A stretch of 64,000 bases of DNA from JAJEEA01 sp965243615 (GTDB lineage: Bacteria > Acidobacteriota > Vicinamibacteria > Vicinamibacterales > UBA8438): the NCBI GenBank assembly GCA_965243615.1, contig CBDEVO010000003.1:4464001-4528000 (forward strand), in the 5' to 3' direction. Each line of letters starts with the position of its first letter. The stretch's first letter is position 1. Below the pieces are notes generated by a model. The model had not been told where the DNA came from, did not search any database, and worked only from the letters and a program-made list of their open reading frames with translations. This document shows, in pieces, positions 36,242 through 45,352 of this stretch. The position numbers and the translations under genes are program-made.

Positions 36242-36508
36242 TCAGCACGACCGCTCCGGGTCGCACACGCGCCACTGCGCCCACTCCGGCCGAGCGGCGA
36301 GGACCCGCACCCCCACGTTCGGCCGAGCCCGCCAGTACGCGCCCGCCTCCGGCCAGCACCCCGGGCAGATGAACAGCGCCTCGCCCGCCGCCGGATCGAC
36401 CACCTCGCGCCACGCCGCGACCACGCGCCACGCCGCGCGCCGCACCACGACCGACATCGGCCCCGCCCCGCCGACCCTCGCATCCCTCATGACGTTCTCC
36501 TCGGCCAT
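36242..36508 (-). CDS. Small unknown protein of the early operon
   Basis: This 88-residue product starts at the ATG at 36508; an ATG at 36490 is an alternative that would overlap an upstream stop as ATGA. The sequence SVVVRRAAWRVVAAWREVVD is amphipathic, followed by GEALFICPGCWPEAGAY with a CxxC pair that may bind zinc. No family is recognised. It lies between the HTH gene and the initiator gene. Confidence 0.5.
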   Translation of the reverse strand: MAEENVMRDARVGGAGPMSVVVRRAAWRVVAAWREVVDPAAGEALFICPGCWPEAGAYWRARPNVGVRVLAARPEWAQWRVCDPERSC

Positions 36509-37003
36509 CGCCCCGCGGGCGTACCGCTCGGGCCGCCAGGGCGAGCCGCTGCAACACCGCCGCCTTGCTCCACAGCGGCCGGCTGTCGACGCCCCGGCTG
36601 GGCGACGCGGGGAACACCCGCGCCTCGACCCGGCGTTCCAGCGTCGCCCGCGAGCAGCGCAGCAGCGCAGCCGGCTCCTCCGGGAACAGCACCGCCGGCA
36701 GCGTCTCGACGTCGATCGGGTCGTTGCCCGCCGCGTTGCGCGCGGCGCCGCCCATCTCGGCGGCCGCCTTCGCCCGCGGCTCGGCCGCCGCAAGCTCGAC
36801 GCGCTCCACGAAGTCGAGCACCCGATTCGCCCGCGCCTCGAAGCCCGCCGGGCGGGACGGCGGCCCGTCAGGATGTGGTTCAGCGTGCTCCGGCCGATCC
36901 CCGGCACCGCAGCAAGGTCGTGCCGGCTCAGCCCGAGCCCGGCCAAGGCCCTCGGATCGACCGGATCGCTGGCGGCGCCATGGGGCCTGAGGAATCTATG
37001 CAA
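36509..37003 (-). pseudogene. HTH regulator of the early operon, frameshifted
   Basis: The first frame (from a TTG at 37003 or a later start) reads LGLSRHDLAAVPGIGRSTLN and NHILTG, a Cro-like helix-turn-helix. At about 36873 the frame must shift by one base: the continuation FEARANRVLDFVERVELAAA and LLRCSRATLERRVEARVFPA contains a second HTH of excisionase/AlpA type. A lost G in the ACGGGCCG tract would explain the shift. It may act as the Cro/Xis-like counterpart of the S24 repressor. The 3' end is uncertain because the second frame stays open into the next genes. Confidence 0.5.
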
Positions 37004-37022
37004 ATAGACTATCTCTTGTCAA
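36993..37022 (-). promoter_or_regulatory. Early promoter and operator of the replication genes
   Basis: A perfect -35 box TTGACA (37022-37017, minus strand) is followed 18 bp later by TAGATT. The palindrome TCTAT-GCAA-ATAGA (36995-37008) overlaps the promoter and shares GAATCTAT with the repressor promoter region at 37303, so both may bind the same repressor. Confidence 0.5.
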
Positions 37023-37309
37023 TAGCTGGCCTGGACGCGCCACCGCCGGGCACCTGGACGCGTCGGCGCTCCGCGATGAACCGGCGGCGTGGAAGCTGAC
37101 CGGGTCATGGACGCCCGACGCGCCCGCCCCCAGTTCCTTGTATCCGGCCAAAAGCGGTCTCGACAGCACCCACACCGGTTATCGCCGTCAGGCGGTCCAT
37201 CAAGCAGAAACCGGCAGAACCCCTCACGCGGACCGACGGGCCGTCGGCCCCGTTTCGCCCCGCAGGACGGGCCTGGAACGGCGTCCGAGGGCGCTCAGTG
37301 AAGAATCTA

Positions 37310-37338
37310 TTTACGCAATAAATTATTATTGCTACACT
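37310..37338 (+). promoter_or_regulatory. Repressor promoter, probably leaderless
   Basis: TTTACG (37310-37315) and TACACT (37333-37338) are spaced by 17 bp in an AT-rich stretch. The expected start of transcription is at or next to the GTG start codon at 37346, so the mRNA would be leaderless, as for lambda cI from PRM. The 287 bp between this and the divergent promoter hold no gene. Confidence 0.55.
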
Positions 37339-37345
37339 GTTCGCC

Positions 37346-38059
37346 GTGACACTGCTCGCCAAGCGCCTTCGTCTGGTGCGGACACAGCAGGGGCTGTCTC
37401 AGGAGCAGCTCGGCAACCGCACCGCCACCACGAAGCACCTGATCTCGCAGGTCGAGCAGGGCCGGTGCGGCCTCACCAACCCCAGACTGTTCAGTACCGC
37501 CCAGGCGCTCGGCGTCTCGGTCGACTACCTCTTCGGACTCGCCGACGACCCCACGCCCCCGCACCGGCTCGCCCGCGAGCTGACCGCCGCCACCATCCGC
37601 ATCCGCGACCTCGAAGACCAGCAGGCCCAGGCCGGCGTCACCGACGACGTCGACTTCATCGGCGTCGCTCCCATCGCACCCGCCGCCGGCAGCGGCGCAT
37701 TCGTCGACGACGAGAGCATCACAGGAGGGCTCAAGTTCCGACGAGACTGGCTTCGCAAGCTCGGACTCGACGCACGCGACTGCTGCGTCCTCCGGGTCAT
37801 GGGCGAGTCGATGGAGCCCACGCTGGTCGACGGCGCCGCGATCCTCGTTAACCTCGCCCGTCAGCGCCGCCGCGTCGGCCGCATCTACGTCGTCCGGACC
37901 GAGGACGGCCTGATCGTCAAGCGCGTCGGCAAGGACCCCGGCGGCGACTGGCAGCTCGTCAGCGACAACCCCGACAAGCAGACCTGGCCCACCCGGCCGT
38001 GGCCCGACGACGCCCCCATGATCGGAGAGGTCAAGTGGACGGGGCGCACCTTCGCGTAG
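37346..38059 (+). CDS. S24-type phage repressor (CI/LexA-like)
   Basis: This 237-residue protein starts at a GTG at 37346. An XRE-type HTH covers residues 3-62 (LRLVRTQQGLSQEQLGN and NPRLFSTAQALGVSVDYLFG). The C-terminal S24 peptidase domain has the catalytic Ser155 in MGESMEPTL and Lys192 in LIVKRVG. An Ala-Gly pair in APAAGSG (~114-115) is a candidate self-cleavage site. It is divergent from the early operon and 10 bp before the integrase gene. It should hold the element silent and release it on RecA-type DNA damage, a role known for the family and inferred here. Confidence 0.88.
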   Translation: MTLLAKRLRLVRTQQGLSQEQLGNRTATTKHLISQVEQGRCGLTNPRLFSTAQALGVSVDYLFGLADDPTPPHRLARELTAATIRIRDLEDQQAQAGVTDDVDFIGVAPIAPAAGSGAFVDDESITGGLKFRRDWLRKLGLDARDCCVLRVMGESMEPTLVDGAAILVNLARQRRRVGRIYVVRTEDGLIVKRVGKDPGGDWQLVSDNPDKQTWPTRPWPDDAPMIGEVKWTGRTFA

Positions 38060-38069
38060 GAGAGAGTCC

Positions 38070-39212
38070 ATGGAACCGATCGTCAGCGAGATCGAAGGCG
38101 TCCGACCCCATGCCGCGGAGAGCGCGACGGCCGTGCCGGGCGCCAGGCCGCGGCAAGCCGGGGAGAGCGCTGCATCGAAGGCCCGAGCCGGCAAGGCGCC
38201 CGCCCGCCGCCGGCGCGTGCGGGTGGCCGAGGGCATCTACAAGGACCGGCACGGGCTGGCCACCACGGTCAAGGTCAACGGCGTGCAGCGCGAGGTCCGC
38301 TTCCCGCACGGCACGCCGCTCAGGACCATCCGCGCAAAGCGGGACGAGCTGCGCGCCAGCCTGCGGACGCTCCCGGCCGGCGGCCGGCACACCCTGAACC
38401 ACGACGCCGGCCGCTACCTCGACCAGGTGGAGAGCACGCTGATCAGCTTCGGGGACCGCCGCCGCGACCTCGTCGCGTGGCTGCCCCGGTTCGGACATCT
38501 GCGGACGACGACGCTCCCGGCGCATCTGCCGCCGCTCAACGCCCAGCTCCACGAGTGGCGCCGCACCCTCGCCGCCTCGACCTGCAACCACCGCCGCCAC
38601 GCCCTGACGAACCTCGTCCGGGTGCTCTACGGCCGCCGCGCCTCGTTCGACCTGCTCGACCTCGTCCGCTTCGCCCCGCCGCCGCCGAAGCCCCGATGGG
38701 TCGACCGCGGCCACATCGCCGCCGTGCTGGCCGAGGTTCCGGCCGGCTCCGTGACCCGCGTCCGGCTCGACCTGATGCACTGGACCGGCATGCGGCCGTC
38801 GCAGATGGGCCGGCTGCGGGCCGAGGACTTCCGGCTCGACGAGCCGATCCCCTACGTCGCGGTCCCGCGCGGCAAAGGCGGCCGGATCGCGGCCGTCCCG
38901 CTCGTGCCCGAGGGCGTCGCCGCCGCACGGGCCTTTCTCGACGCGGAAGCCTTCGGGCCGTGGCCCCGCAGCAGCGTCAACCGCGCGCTCGCCGGCGCCG
39001 CCCGCCGGGCGGGACGGCCCGTCTTCACCACCTACCAGATCCGGCACTCGTTCGCGGCGGGGCTGCGCCGCGCCGGGACCGACGTGGCGGACATCCAGGA
39101 CCTCTATGGACACACCCGGCCCGAAACGACCATGATCTACGCGCCGCCGGAGCTGGCGAAGCATCTGGCGGCGCTCGAACGGCTGCGCCGGGACGACGCG
39201 GCGGGCGCGTAG
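38070..39212 (+). CDS. Tyrosine recombinase/integrase
   Basis: This 380-residue protein starts at the ATG at 38070, preceded by GGAGAGAG. A basic N-terminal arm (KAPARRRRVRVAEG) is followed by a core-binding domain (~110-195) and a catalytic domain. The catalytic residues are R242 (TGMRPSQM), K269 (RGKGGR), R325 (YQIRHSF, where the usual His of HxxR is Tyr322), H348 (YGHTRP) and the nucleophile Y357 (TTMIYAPP). It is coupled to the repressor and lies at the element edge, next to repeated GCTGGCA motifs and the broken dehydrogenase gene. Confidence 0.9.
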   Translation: MEPIVSEIEGVRPHAAESATAVPGARPRQAGESAASKARAGKAPARRRRVRVAEGIYKDRHGLATTVKVNGVQREVRFPHGTPLRTIRAKRDELRASLRTLPAGGRHTLNHDAGRYLDQVESTLISFGDRRRDLVAWLPRFGHLRTTTLPAHLPPLNAQLHEWRRTLAASTCNHRRHALTNLVRVLYGRRASFDLLDLVRFAPPPPKPRWVDRGHIAAVLAEVPAGSVTRVRLDLMHWTGMRPSQMGRLRAEDFRLDEPIPYVAVPRGKGGRIAAVPLVPEGVAAARAFLDAEAFGPWPRSSVNRALAGAARRAGRPVFTTYQIRHSFAAGLRRAGTDVADIQDLYGHTRPETTMIYAPPELAKHLAALERLRRDDAAGA

Positions 39213-39218
39213 GAACCC

Positions 39219-39256
39219 GCTGGCAGGGCCGTTTTGGCTGGCACGTTCGGCTGGCA
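39219..39256. repeat. Three GCTGGCA repeats next to the integrase gene
   Basis: GCTGGCA occurs at 39219, 39237 and 39250 between the integrase stop and the dehydrogenase fragment. The position and repetition suit integrase arm-type sites of an attachment region, which is not proven. Confidence 0.4.
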
Positions 39257-39302
39257 GGGAAACAGGGGGCACAGGTAACTGACTGTGGATGAAGCGTTTA
39301 CT

Positions 39303-39818
39303 CAGTTCCGATTTTGGTCGAAACCGGACTGGGAGGCCGGCGCCTACAGCCCCCTCACCCACACCATGTACTTCCCGCTACGCAATGCCTGCCAGCGGCT
39401 GCTGTCGACGACCGAGGGTGGCAGCTCGACCTACATGCTCGCAGCCCGGCACCAGCTCGCCCCCGGCACCGACCAACTCGGCACCGTCCGCGCCATCGCC
39501 GTCGACACCGGCGCCACCCGCTGGCTCCACGAGCAGCGCGCGGCGACGATGTCACTCGTCGCCACCGGCGGCCGGCTGCTCTTCGGCGGCGACGCCAACG
39601 GCCGCTTCCGCGCCTTCGACCAGGACACCGGCGCGGTGCTGTGGGAGATCAACCTCGGCTCGCCGGTCAGCGGCTATCCCGTTACGTTCGCGGTCGACGG
39701 CCGGCAGTACGTCGCGGTCGGCACCGGCACCTCCGCCAACGCCTCGATCAACCTGCGGATGACCCCGGAGCTGAGGCCGAGCTTCGGCAACAACCTGTTC
39801 GTGTTCGGCTTGCCTTGA
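39303..39818 (+). pseudogene. PQQ-dependent dehydrogenase, 3' fragment
   Basis: The last ~170 residues of a quinoprotein are present (EAGAYSPLTHTMYFPLRNAC, AARHQLAPGTDQLGTVRAIA, LWEINLGSPVSGYP, GNNLFVFGLP). They align to the C terminus of the intact dehydrogenase at 47760-49574, with clear divergence. Similarity begins abruptly at about 39315, some 100 bp after the integrase gene, and no start codon or signal peptide precedes it. The N-terminal ~430 residues are not in the window, so the gene was probably cut by integration of the element and later rearranged. Confidence 0.82.
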
Positions 39819-40009
39819 TGCTCCGAGGAACGCCACGCATCTCCGTCCCGGCTTGCCAGATCCGGATCCCGTCCCCTGAACACGGCGCCGGTGGCCGCGC
39901 CACGCGACAACCGGATGCTCTCGACCGTCGCGGCGGGTGTCCGGCGACGAGCGGTTTCGGTGATAAATGAATATAATGTCGTCATTTTTCACGTAATTAA
40001 GACGGCATC
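39819..40009. other. Intergenic region with a permease-gene scrap
   Basis: A 27-bp stretch at 39904-39930 is identical to 41990-42016 inside the ADOP permease gene, in the same orientation (encoding DNRMLSTV). It is probably a relic of another permease gene. TATAAT at 39972 may be the -10 box of the following ATPase gene. Confidence 0.5.
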
Positions 40010-41161
40010 ATGTTCGCCTACGATCGCTTGACCGAACCCGTCCGGCAGAGCTTCTTCCTGTTCGGCATGCGCGGGGTCGGCAAGAGCACCTGGGCGCGCG
40101 CCACGTTCGGTAACGCGGCCTACGTCGACCTGCTCGACGAGGGCCTCTATCAGGATCTGTTGGCGGATCCCTCCCTGTTCGCGCAATCCATCGCGCATCT
40201 CCCACCCGGCGCCCGGGTCGTCGTCGACGAGATCCAGCGGCTGCCGGCGCTGCTCAACGAGGTCCACCGGCTCATCGAGACCCGTCGCCTGCGGTTCGCC
40301 CTGCTCGGGTCGAGCGCCCGCAAGCTCAAGGCCGCGGGCACCAACCTGCTGGCCGGCCGGGCGCTCAAGCAGACCATGTTCCCCCTGACGGCGGCGGAGC
40401 TCGGCGCCGAGTTCGATCTCGACCGGGTGCTGCGTTACGGGTCGGTGCCGCTCGTCTGGACGAGCGACGCCCCCCGCGCGGTCCTCGAGGCCTACGCGCA
40501 ACTCTACCTGCGGGAGGAGATCCGGGCCGAGGCCCTGGTCCGCAACCTGCCCGGCTTCGTCCGGTTCCTGCCCGTCGCGGCGCTGTTCAACGGCCAGGTC
40601 GTCAACGTCGCGGGCATCGCCCGGGACGCTGGCGTCGCCCGCACCACCGTGCAGGGCTACCTCGACATCCTGGAGGACACCCTGCTCGTCTGCTGTCTGC
40701 CCGCCTACGAGGCCCGGGTGCGCGTGCGCGAGCGGAAGTCGCCCAAGCTGTATTGGGTAGACACCGGCGTCGTGCGCGCCGTCAAGCGCCAGCTCGGCGA
40801 CGTCGCGGCGGAAGAGCGCGGGCCGCTGCTCGAGAGCTGGGTGCTCACGACGTTGCGCGCCCACGCCGAGGTGCAGGAGCTCTACGACCAGATTTGGTAC
40901 TGGGCGCCGTACCAGACGGCCATCGAGGTCGACCTGCTCCTGCAACGAGGGGAAGAGCTGCTGGCGATCGAGGTAAAGGCAGCGAGCCGCTATCACACCA
41001 GCCTGCTGAAGGGCCTGCGCGCGATCGAGGCGCTGCCGGGGCTCGCGCGGCGGGTGCTCGTCTACACGGGCCGACGCCACTTCCGCTCCGGCGACGGAAT
41101 CGATGTCTGGCCGGCGCCGCGCTTCGCGGCCGCGACGGCGGCCGGAAGCCTCTGGCCCTGA
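40010..41161 (+). CDS. AAA ATPase with DUF4143 domain
   Basis: This 383-residue protein starts at the ATG at 40010. Walker A is FGMRGVGKSTWA near residue 18 and Walker B is ARVVVDEIQRLPAL near residue 70. The C-terminal DUF4143 part shows LYWVDTGVVRAVK and TAIEVDLLLQRGEELLAIEV, the latter a PD-(D/E)xK-like core with D/E and ExK-type residues. This AAA_14/DUF4143 family is widespread and poorly characterised; roles in regulation or stress have been proposed. It is separate from the downstream permease gene. Confidence 0.85.
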   Translation: MFAYDRLTEPVRQSFFLFGMRGVGKSTWARATFGNAAYVDLLDEGLYQDLLADPSLFAQSIAHLPPGARVVVDEIQRLPALLNEVHRLIETRRLRFALLGSSARKLKAAGTNLLAGRALKQTMFPLTAAELGAEFDLDRVLRYGSVPLVWTSDAPRAVLEAYAQLYLREEIRAEALVRNLPGFVRFLPVAALFNGQVVNVAGIARDAGVARTTVQGYLDILEDTLLVCCLPAYEARVRVRERKSPKLYWVDTGVVRAVKRQLGDVAAEERGPLLESWVLTTLRAHAEVQELYDQIWYWAPYQTAIEVDLLLQRGEELLAIEVKAASRYHTSLLKGLRAIEALPGLARRVLVYTGRRHFRSGDGIDVWPAPRFAAATAAGSLWP

Positions 41162-41365
41162 TCCGAAGGCACCCTGCCCCGAATCAGGCTCCGGCGGCGG
41201 AGGGCCAGGACGACCCGGGTGACCGGCATCTGGCGCCTCGGCGCACCCGACGCCGCCCTGGTGTCACGTCCGTTGCTGCGGCGCGTCATGCCCCGCTTGC
41301 CGGGCGGCCTCGAGAACCGCCGTCGCGGCGCGAACCCCGGCCGGTCTTCGCTCGTTGTTACCGGT

Positions 41366-43807
41366 ATGGTGCTCTGGCAGGACTTCCGGTACGCCCTCCG
41401 GCGCCTGGTCAAGGACCGGTCGCTGACCCTCATGGCGGTGGCGGCCCTCGGCCTCGGCATCGGGGCCAACGCCACCGTCTTCTCTCTCGTGCACGCGGTG
41501 TTCATCCGCGGCCTGCCGTTCGACGAGCCGGGGCGGATCGTCAACGTCTCGTCGCGCGACACCGTCCGCGGCAGCACCGGGGGCGTTTCGCTCCCCGACT
41601 TCGAGGACTACCGCGAGGCGGCCGCCTCGTTCAGCGGACTGGCCGCCTTCACGGCCGGCGGGACCGCGAACCTGAGCGACGCCGACAACCCGCCCGAGCG
41701 GGTGACGGGGTCGCTGGTCACGCCGAACACGTTCCGCCTGCTCGGTCAGCCGGTGCTGCTGGGCCGCGACTTCCTGCCCGAGGAGGGCGAGCGGGGCGCG
41801 GACCGCACCGTCATCCTGAGCCACCGCGTCTGGCAGGACCGCTACGCGGGCGACCCCGCCGTGCTCGGCCGCGTGGTGCGGGTCAACGACGAGCCGTCGA
41901 CGATCGTCGGCGTCATGCCGGAAGGCATGCGGTTCCCGCTGAACTCGGACACGTGGCGGCCGTTGCAGCCCACCGACCCCCTCGACCGCCGCGACAACCG
42001 GATGCTCTCGACCGTCGGCCGCCTCGCCCCCGGCGTCGATCTCGACGCGGCCGACGCCGAGGTGCGCGCCCTCGCCGGGCGGCTCCGCCAGCAGTACCCC
42101 GACACCAACGAGCACGCGGACGCCTTCGCCCAGACGTTCAACGACTGGGCGAACCCCGCCGACGTCGAGCTGATCGTCCCGACGCTGATGGGCGCGGTGG
42201 CGTTCGTCCTGCTCATCGCCTGCGCCAACGTCGCCAACCTGCTGCTCGCGCGCTCGGCGCGGCGCGCGCGCGAGGTGGCGATTCGGGTCGCGCAGGGCGC
42301 CACGCGCTGGCGAATCGTGCGGCAGTTGCTGGTCGAGAGCCTTCTGCTCGGGGCGGCGGGGGGCGCGGCGGGCCTGGGGCTGGCCGCGGCCGGCATCCGC
42401 CTGCTCGACGTCGCGACGGCCGACGTCGGCAAGCCGTTCTGGATGACCTTCCACCTCGACGGCGCGGTCGTCGCGTTCCTCGTCATCGCGTGCGTCGGGA
42501 CGAGCGTGCTGTTCGGCTTCGCGCCGGCGCTGCACGTGTCGAAGACGCCGGTCGGCGAGCTGCTGCACGAGGGGGGCCGCACCGGGGCGGGCGGGATGCG
42601 CGCGCGCCGGCTCGCGGCGGCGATGGTCGTGGTCGAGGTGACCCTGGCGGTGGTGCTGCTGGCGGGCGCGGGGCTGTTGATACGCAGCTTCCAGGAGCTC
42701 TACCGGATCGATCTGGGGTTCGATCCCGCACGGGTGTTGACCGGGCAGATCACGCTGGTCACCCGCAAGTACCCCGAGCCGGAAGATCGGCTGCAGTTCG
42801 TCGAGCGCCTCCAGCGGCGCCTCGACGCGATGCCCGGGGTGCGCGCCGCGAGCGTGGCCACCACGTTCCCCCTCTTCGGCGGGCTGCAGCGGTCGCTCGA
42901 GATAGACGGCCGGCCCTCGCCCGACGGCGCGGCAGCTCCCACGGTGACGATGCTGAGCGTCGGCGCGCGGTACTTCGAGTCGCTCGGCGTCTCGCTGACG
43001 CGGGGGCGCGCGCTGACGCTGGAGGACGGCCGCGAGGGGGCAGAGTCGATCGTGGTGAACGGACGGCTCGCGGCGCGGTTCTTTTCCGGCGAAGATCCCG
43101 TCGGGCGGCGGATCCGCCTGCGGGCGCAGGGCCAGCCGCCCGGCCCGTGGCTCACCATCGTGGGGGTGAGTCCCAGCGTCCGGCAGATCGCCCTGCGGGA
43201 ACGCGATCCCGATCCGGTGGTCTACTTGCCGTACCGGCTGTACTCCGGCGGCCCGGCCGCGCTGCAGTCGTCGCTCGCCATCCAGGTCCTGACCGCGGGC
43301 AACCCCGCCGGCTTCGTCCCGCAGCTCCGCGAGGCGGTGCAGGCCGTCGACCCCGAACTGCCGGTGTTCGGCGCCCGGTCGATGTCGGCCCGGCTCCGGG
43401 ACAGCCGCTGGACGTACCTGCTGTTCAGCGGCCTGTTCGGCATCTTCGCGGCGATCGCGCTCGTCCTCTCCGCGGTCGGGATCTACGCGGTGACGGCGTA
43501 CTCGGTCACGCAGCGAACGCAGGAGATCGGCATCCGCATGGCCCTCGGGGCCCCGCCGGGACAGGTCGTCTGGGTGGTCATGCGCCGCGGGCTCGCGCAG
43601 GTGGGAGCGGGGCTGATGATCGGGGCGGCCGGCGCGTTCGCGGTCGGCCGCCTGATCGAGAGCCTGCTGGTGCAGACGTCTCCCCGCGACCCGGTGACGC
43701 TGGCGGCGGTGGCGGCGGTGCTGGCGGCGGCGACGGTCGGCGCGTGCGTCGGCCCGGCCCGCAGGGCGGTCAGGATCGATCCGGTGGAAGCGCTCCGGTT
43801 CGACTGA
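41366..43807 (+). CDS. ADOP-type FtsX/MacB-like permease
   Basis: This 813-residue protein starts at the ATG at 41366 (MVLWQDFRYALRRLVKDR), the conserved start of acidobacterial duplicated orphan permeases. It has two MacB-type periplasmic domains and two FtsX transmembrane blocks: one helix near residue 20, three at about 325-440, one near 480, and three near the C terminus. Both FtsX halves carry REVAIRVAQGATRWRIVRQL-type motifs (the second is QEIGIRMALGAPPGQVVWVV). No ABC ATPase is encoded beside it, as is usual for orphan members. Peptide or lipid export is the probable role. Confidence 0.9.
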   Translation: MVLWQDFRYALRRLVKDRSLTLMAVAALGLGIGANATVFSLVHAVFIRGLPFDEPGRIVNVSSRDTVRGSTGGVSLPDFEDYREAAASFSGLAAFTAGGTANLSDADNPPERVTGSLVTPNTFRLLGQPVLLGRDFLPEEGERGADRTVILSHRVWQDRYAGDPAVLGRVVRVNDEPSTIVGVMPEGMRFPLNSDTWRPLQPTDPLDRRDNRMLSTVGRLAPGVDLDAADAEVRALAGRLRQQYPDTNEHADAFAQTFNDWANPADVELIVPTLMGAVAFVLLIACANVANLLLARSARRAREVAIRVAQGATRWRIVRQLLVESLLLGAAGGAAGLGLAAAGIRLLDVATADVGKPFWMTFHLDGAVVAFLVIACVGTSVLFGFAPALHVSKTPVGELLHEGGRTGAGGMRARRLAAAMVVVEVTLAVVLLAGAGLLIRSFQELYRIDLGFDPARVLTGQITLVTRKYPEPEDRLQFVERLQRRLDAMPGVRAASVATTFPLFGGLQRSLEIDGRPSPDGAAAPTVTMLSVGARYFESLGVSLTRGRALTLEDGREGAESIVVNGRLAARFFSGEDPVGRRIRLRAQGQPPGPWLTIVGVSPSVRQIALRERDPDPVVYLPYRLYSGGPAALQSSLAIQVLTAGNPAGFVPQLREAVQAVDPELPVFGARSMSARLRDSRWTYLLFSGLFGIFAAIALVLSAVGIYAVTAYSVTQRTQEIGIRMALGAPPGQVVWVVMRRGLAQVGAGLMIGAAGAFAVGRLIESLLVQTSPRDPVTLAAVAAVLAAATVGACVGPARRAVRIDPVEALRFD

Positions 43808-43849
43808 GACGGGGCGCACCGCGGCCGGTGGCGTATCGTTTGCGACACG

Positions 43850-45049
43850 CTACGCCGCCCCACCGGTCTGCTCGGCTCGCCGGAACTGCTTGCTCAGGGC
43901 CAGCCCCTGCCGCTGGTACGACGAGCCGATCGACGCCCCGTAGATCTTGTCCGGGACATCCAGCAGCCGGCTGTAGACTACACGGCCGACCACCTGGCCG
44001 TGCTCGATGACGAACGGCACCTCATGCGCCCGCACCTCCAGCACGACCCGCGTCCCCTTGTCGCCTTCCTCGCCGTACCCGAATCCGGGGTCGAAGAAGC
44101 CCGCGTAGTGGATCCTGAACTCGCCCACGGTCGGATCGAACGGCACCATCTCGGCCGCGCAGTCCGGCTGCACGACCACCCGTTCGCGCGAGCCCAGAAT
44201 GTAGAAGTCGCCGGGATTCAGAATGAGGCGATCGCCGGGGAGGTTCCGAATCTCGTGCCAGAAAGCGCCTGGATCGTAGTGATCCACCGTGCGCATGTCG
44301 ATGAGGGGAGCGTTCTTCCGGCCCCGGTAGCCGACGACGTCCGCCGCGTGCTTCCCCCGGAGGTTGACCGAGAGCTTCACGCCCTTCCGGATGTCCGCCT
44401 GCGCCGGACCGTCGTCCTCCAGAAAGATGAGGTTCTCCGCCTCGTCCAGGCGTTCGAGCAGGCTGTCGGTCGGAGGCGGCTTCCCCCGCACGAACCGCAA
44501 CTGCGACAGTCGCACGCCCCGCTGCACGATGACCGGGAACGTCCGCGGGACGATCTCGGCGAACAGCGGCCCCGAGTATCCGTCGGACACCCGCTCGAAC
44601 TCGCTGCCGTAGTCGGTGATCAGCCGCGTGAACACGTCGAGCCGGCCCGTGGTGCTCTTCGGATTCGCCCTCGCCGACAGGCCGCGTGGCAGCCGCAGGC
44701 TCTCCATCAGCGGAGCCAGGTAGACGCAGCCCTTTTCCAGCACCGTCGGTGACGACAGATCCAGTTCGGCCATCGAGAACGCGTCGAGCTTGCGTTCCAC
44801 GGTGGCGTTCCGGCCGGGCAAGAAGCTGGCCTGCAGGCGGTACGCGACCGCCCCCAGCCGCAGGTCGAGACTCGCCGGCTGAACCTGCTCATCGGCGACC
44901 GGCTCGCTCGCGGTGATTCGGCCGCCCTGAATGAGCGCGCGGATCTTCTGGTACGGCAGGACGCCGGTCGAGACCGGGACGGACGCGTCCCGCACCATCT
45001 CCGGGAACAGCGCCAGCGCACGGTCGTCCGGCTCACCCATCTCCGGCAT
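43850..45049 (-). CDS. dcd: dCTP deaminase, two-domain type
   Basis: This 399-residue protein starts at the ATG at 45049 (MPEMGEPDD). It covers the long bacterial dCTP deaminase form made of two trimeric dUTPase-like domains. LPYQKIRALIQGGRI and VQPASLDLRLG open the first; ANPKSTTGRLDVFTRLITDY, with YSGPLFAEIVP, holds the conserved Ser/Arg and Asp; VGEFRIHYAGFFDPGFGYG is the C-terminal repeat of the family. It converts dCTP to dUTP for thymidylate synthesis. It overlaps a short RHH-like frame at its 5' end and converges on the permease gene. Confidence 0.88.
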   Translation of the reverse strand: MPEMGEPDDRALALFPEMVRDASVPVSTGVLPYQKIRALIQGGRITASEPVADEQVQPASLDLRLGAVAYRLQASFLPGRNATVERKLDAFSMAELDLSSPTVLEKGCVYLAPLMESLRLPRGLSARANPKSTTGRLDVFTRLITDYGSEFERVSDGYSGPLFAEIVPRTFPVIVQRGVRLSQLRFVRGKPPPTDSLLERLDEAENLIFLEDDGPAQADIRKGVKLSVNLRGKHAADVVGYRGRKNAPLIDMRTVDHYDPGAFWHEIRNLPGDRLILNPGDFYILGSRERVVVQPDCAAEMVPFDPTVGEFRIHYAGFFDPGFGYGEEGDKGTRVVLEVRAHEVPFVIEHGQVVGRVVYSRLLDVPDKIYGASIGSSYQRQGLALSKQFRRAEQTGGAA

Positions 45050-45167
45050 CGTCCTCGACCGGGTGTCGACGAAGAGCGGCCCGGTCGTGCAACTCCTTGT
45101 TCTCCGCGGCCCGGACCTCCACCCAACGGGCGAGGTCATCGGGCAGCGTGACGGTGATGGTCTCCAT
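45033..45167 (-). CDS. Short ribbon-helix-helix-like protein
   Basis: This 44-residue frame starts at the ATG at 45167. METITVTLPDDLARWVEVRA is a standard RHH/CopG antitoxin N terminus, but after ENKELHDRAALRR the expected second helix is absent, so it may be truncated. It overlaps the deaminase start by 17 bp. Confidence 0.45.
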   Translation of the reverse strand: METITVTLPDDLARWVEVRAAENKELHDRAALRRHPVEDDAGDG

Positions 45168-45352
45168 CGAGATTCTCCAGACTCCCCGAGGACGAGATAG
45201 TGTGACACGGAATCCGGCGTCATCCAGACTTCTCCAATCGTCCCGCCGGCCCGCCGAGCGCGTCGAGGCTCCTCTCTCCGGTGCCGTCGGGGACGCCCGC
45301 CGTGCTACGCTTGTGGCACTTCGGAACCATGACTTCCAGGAGGAGATGCGTG

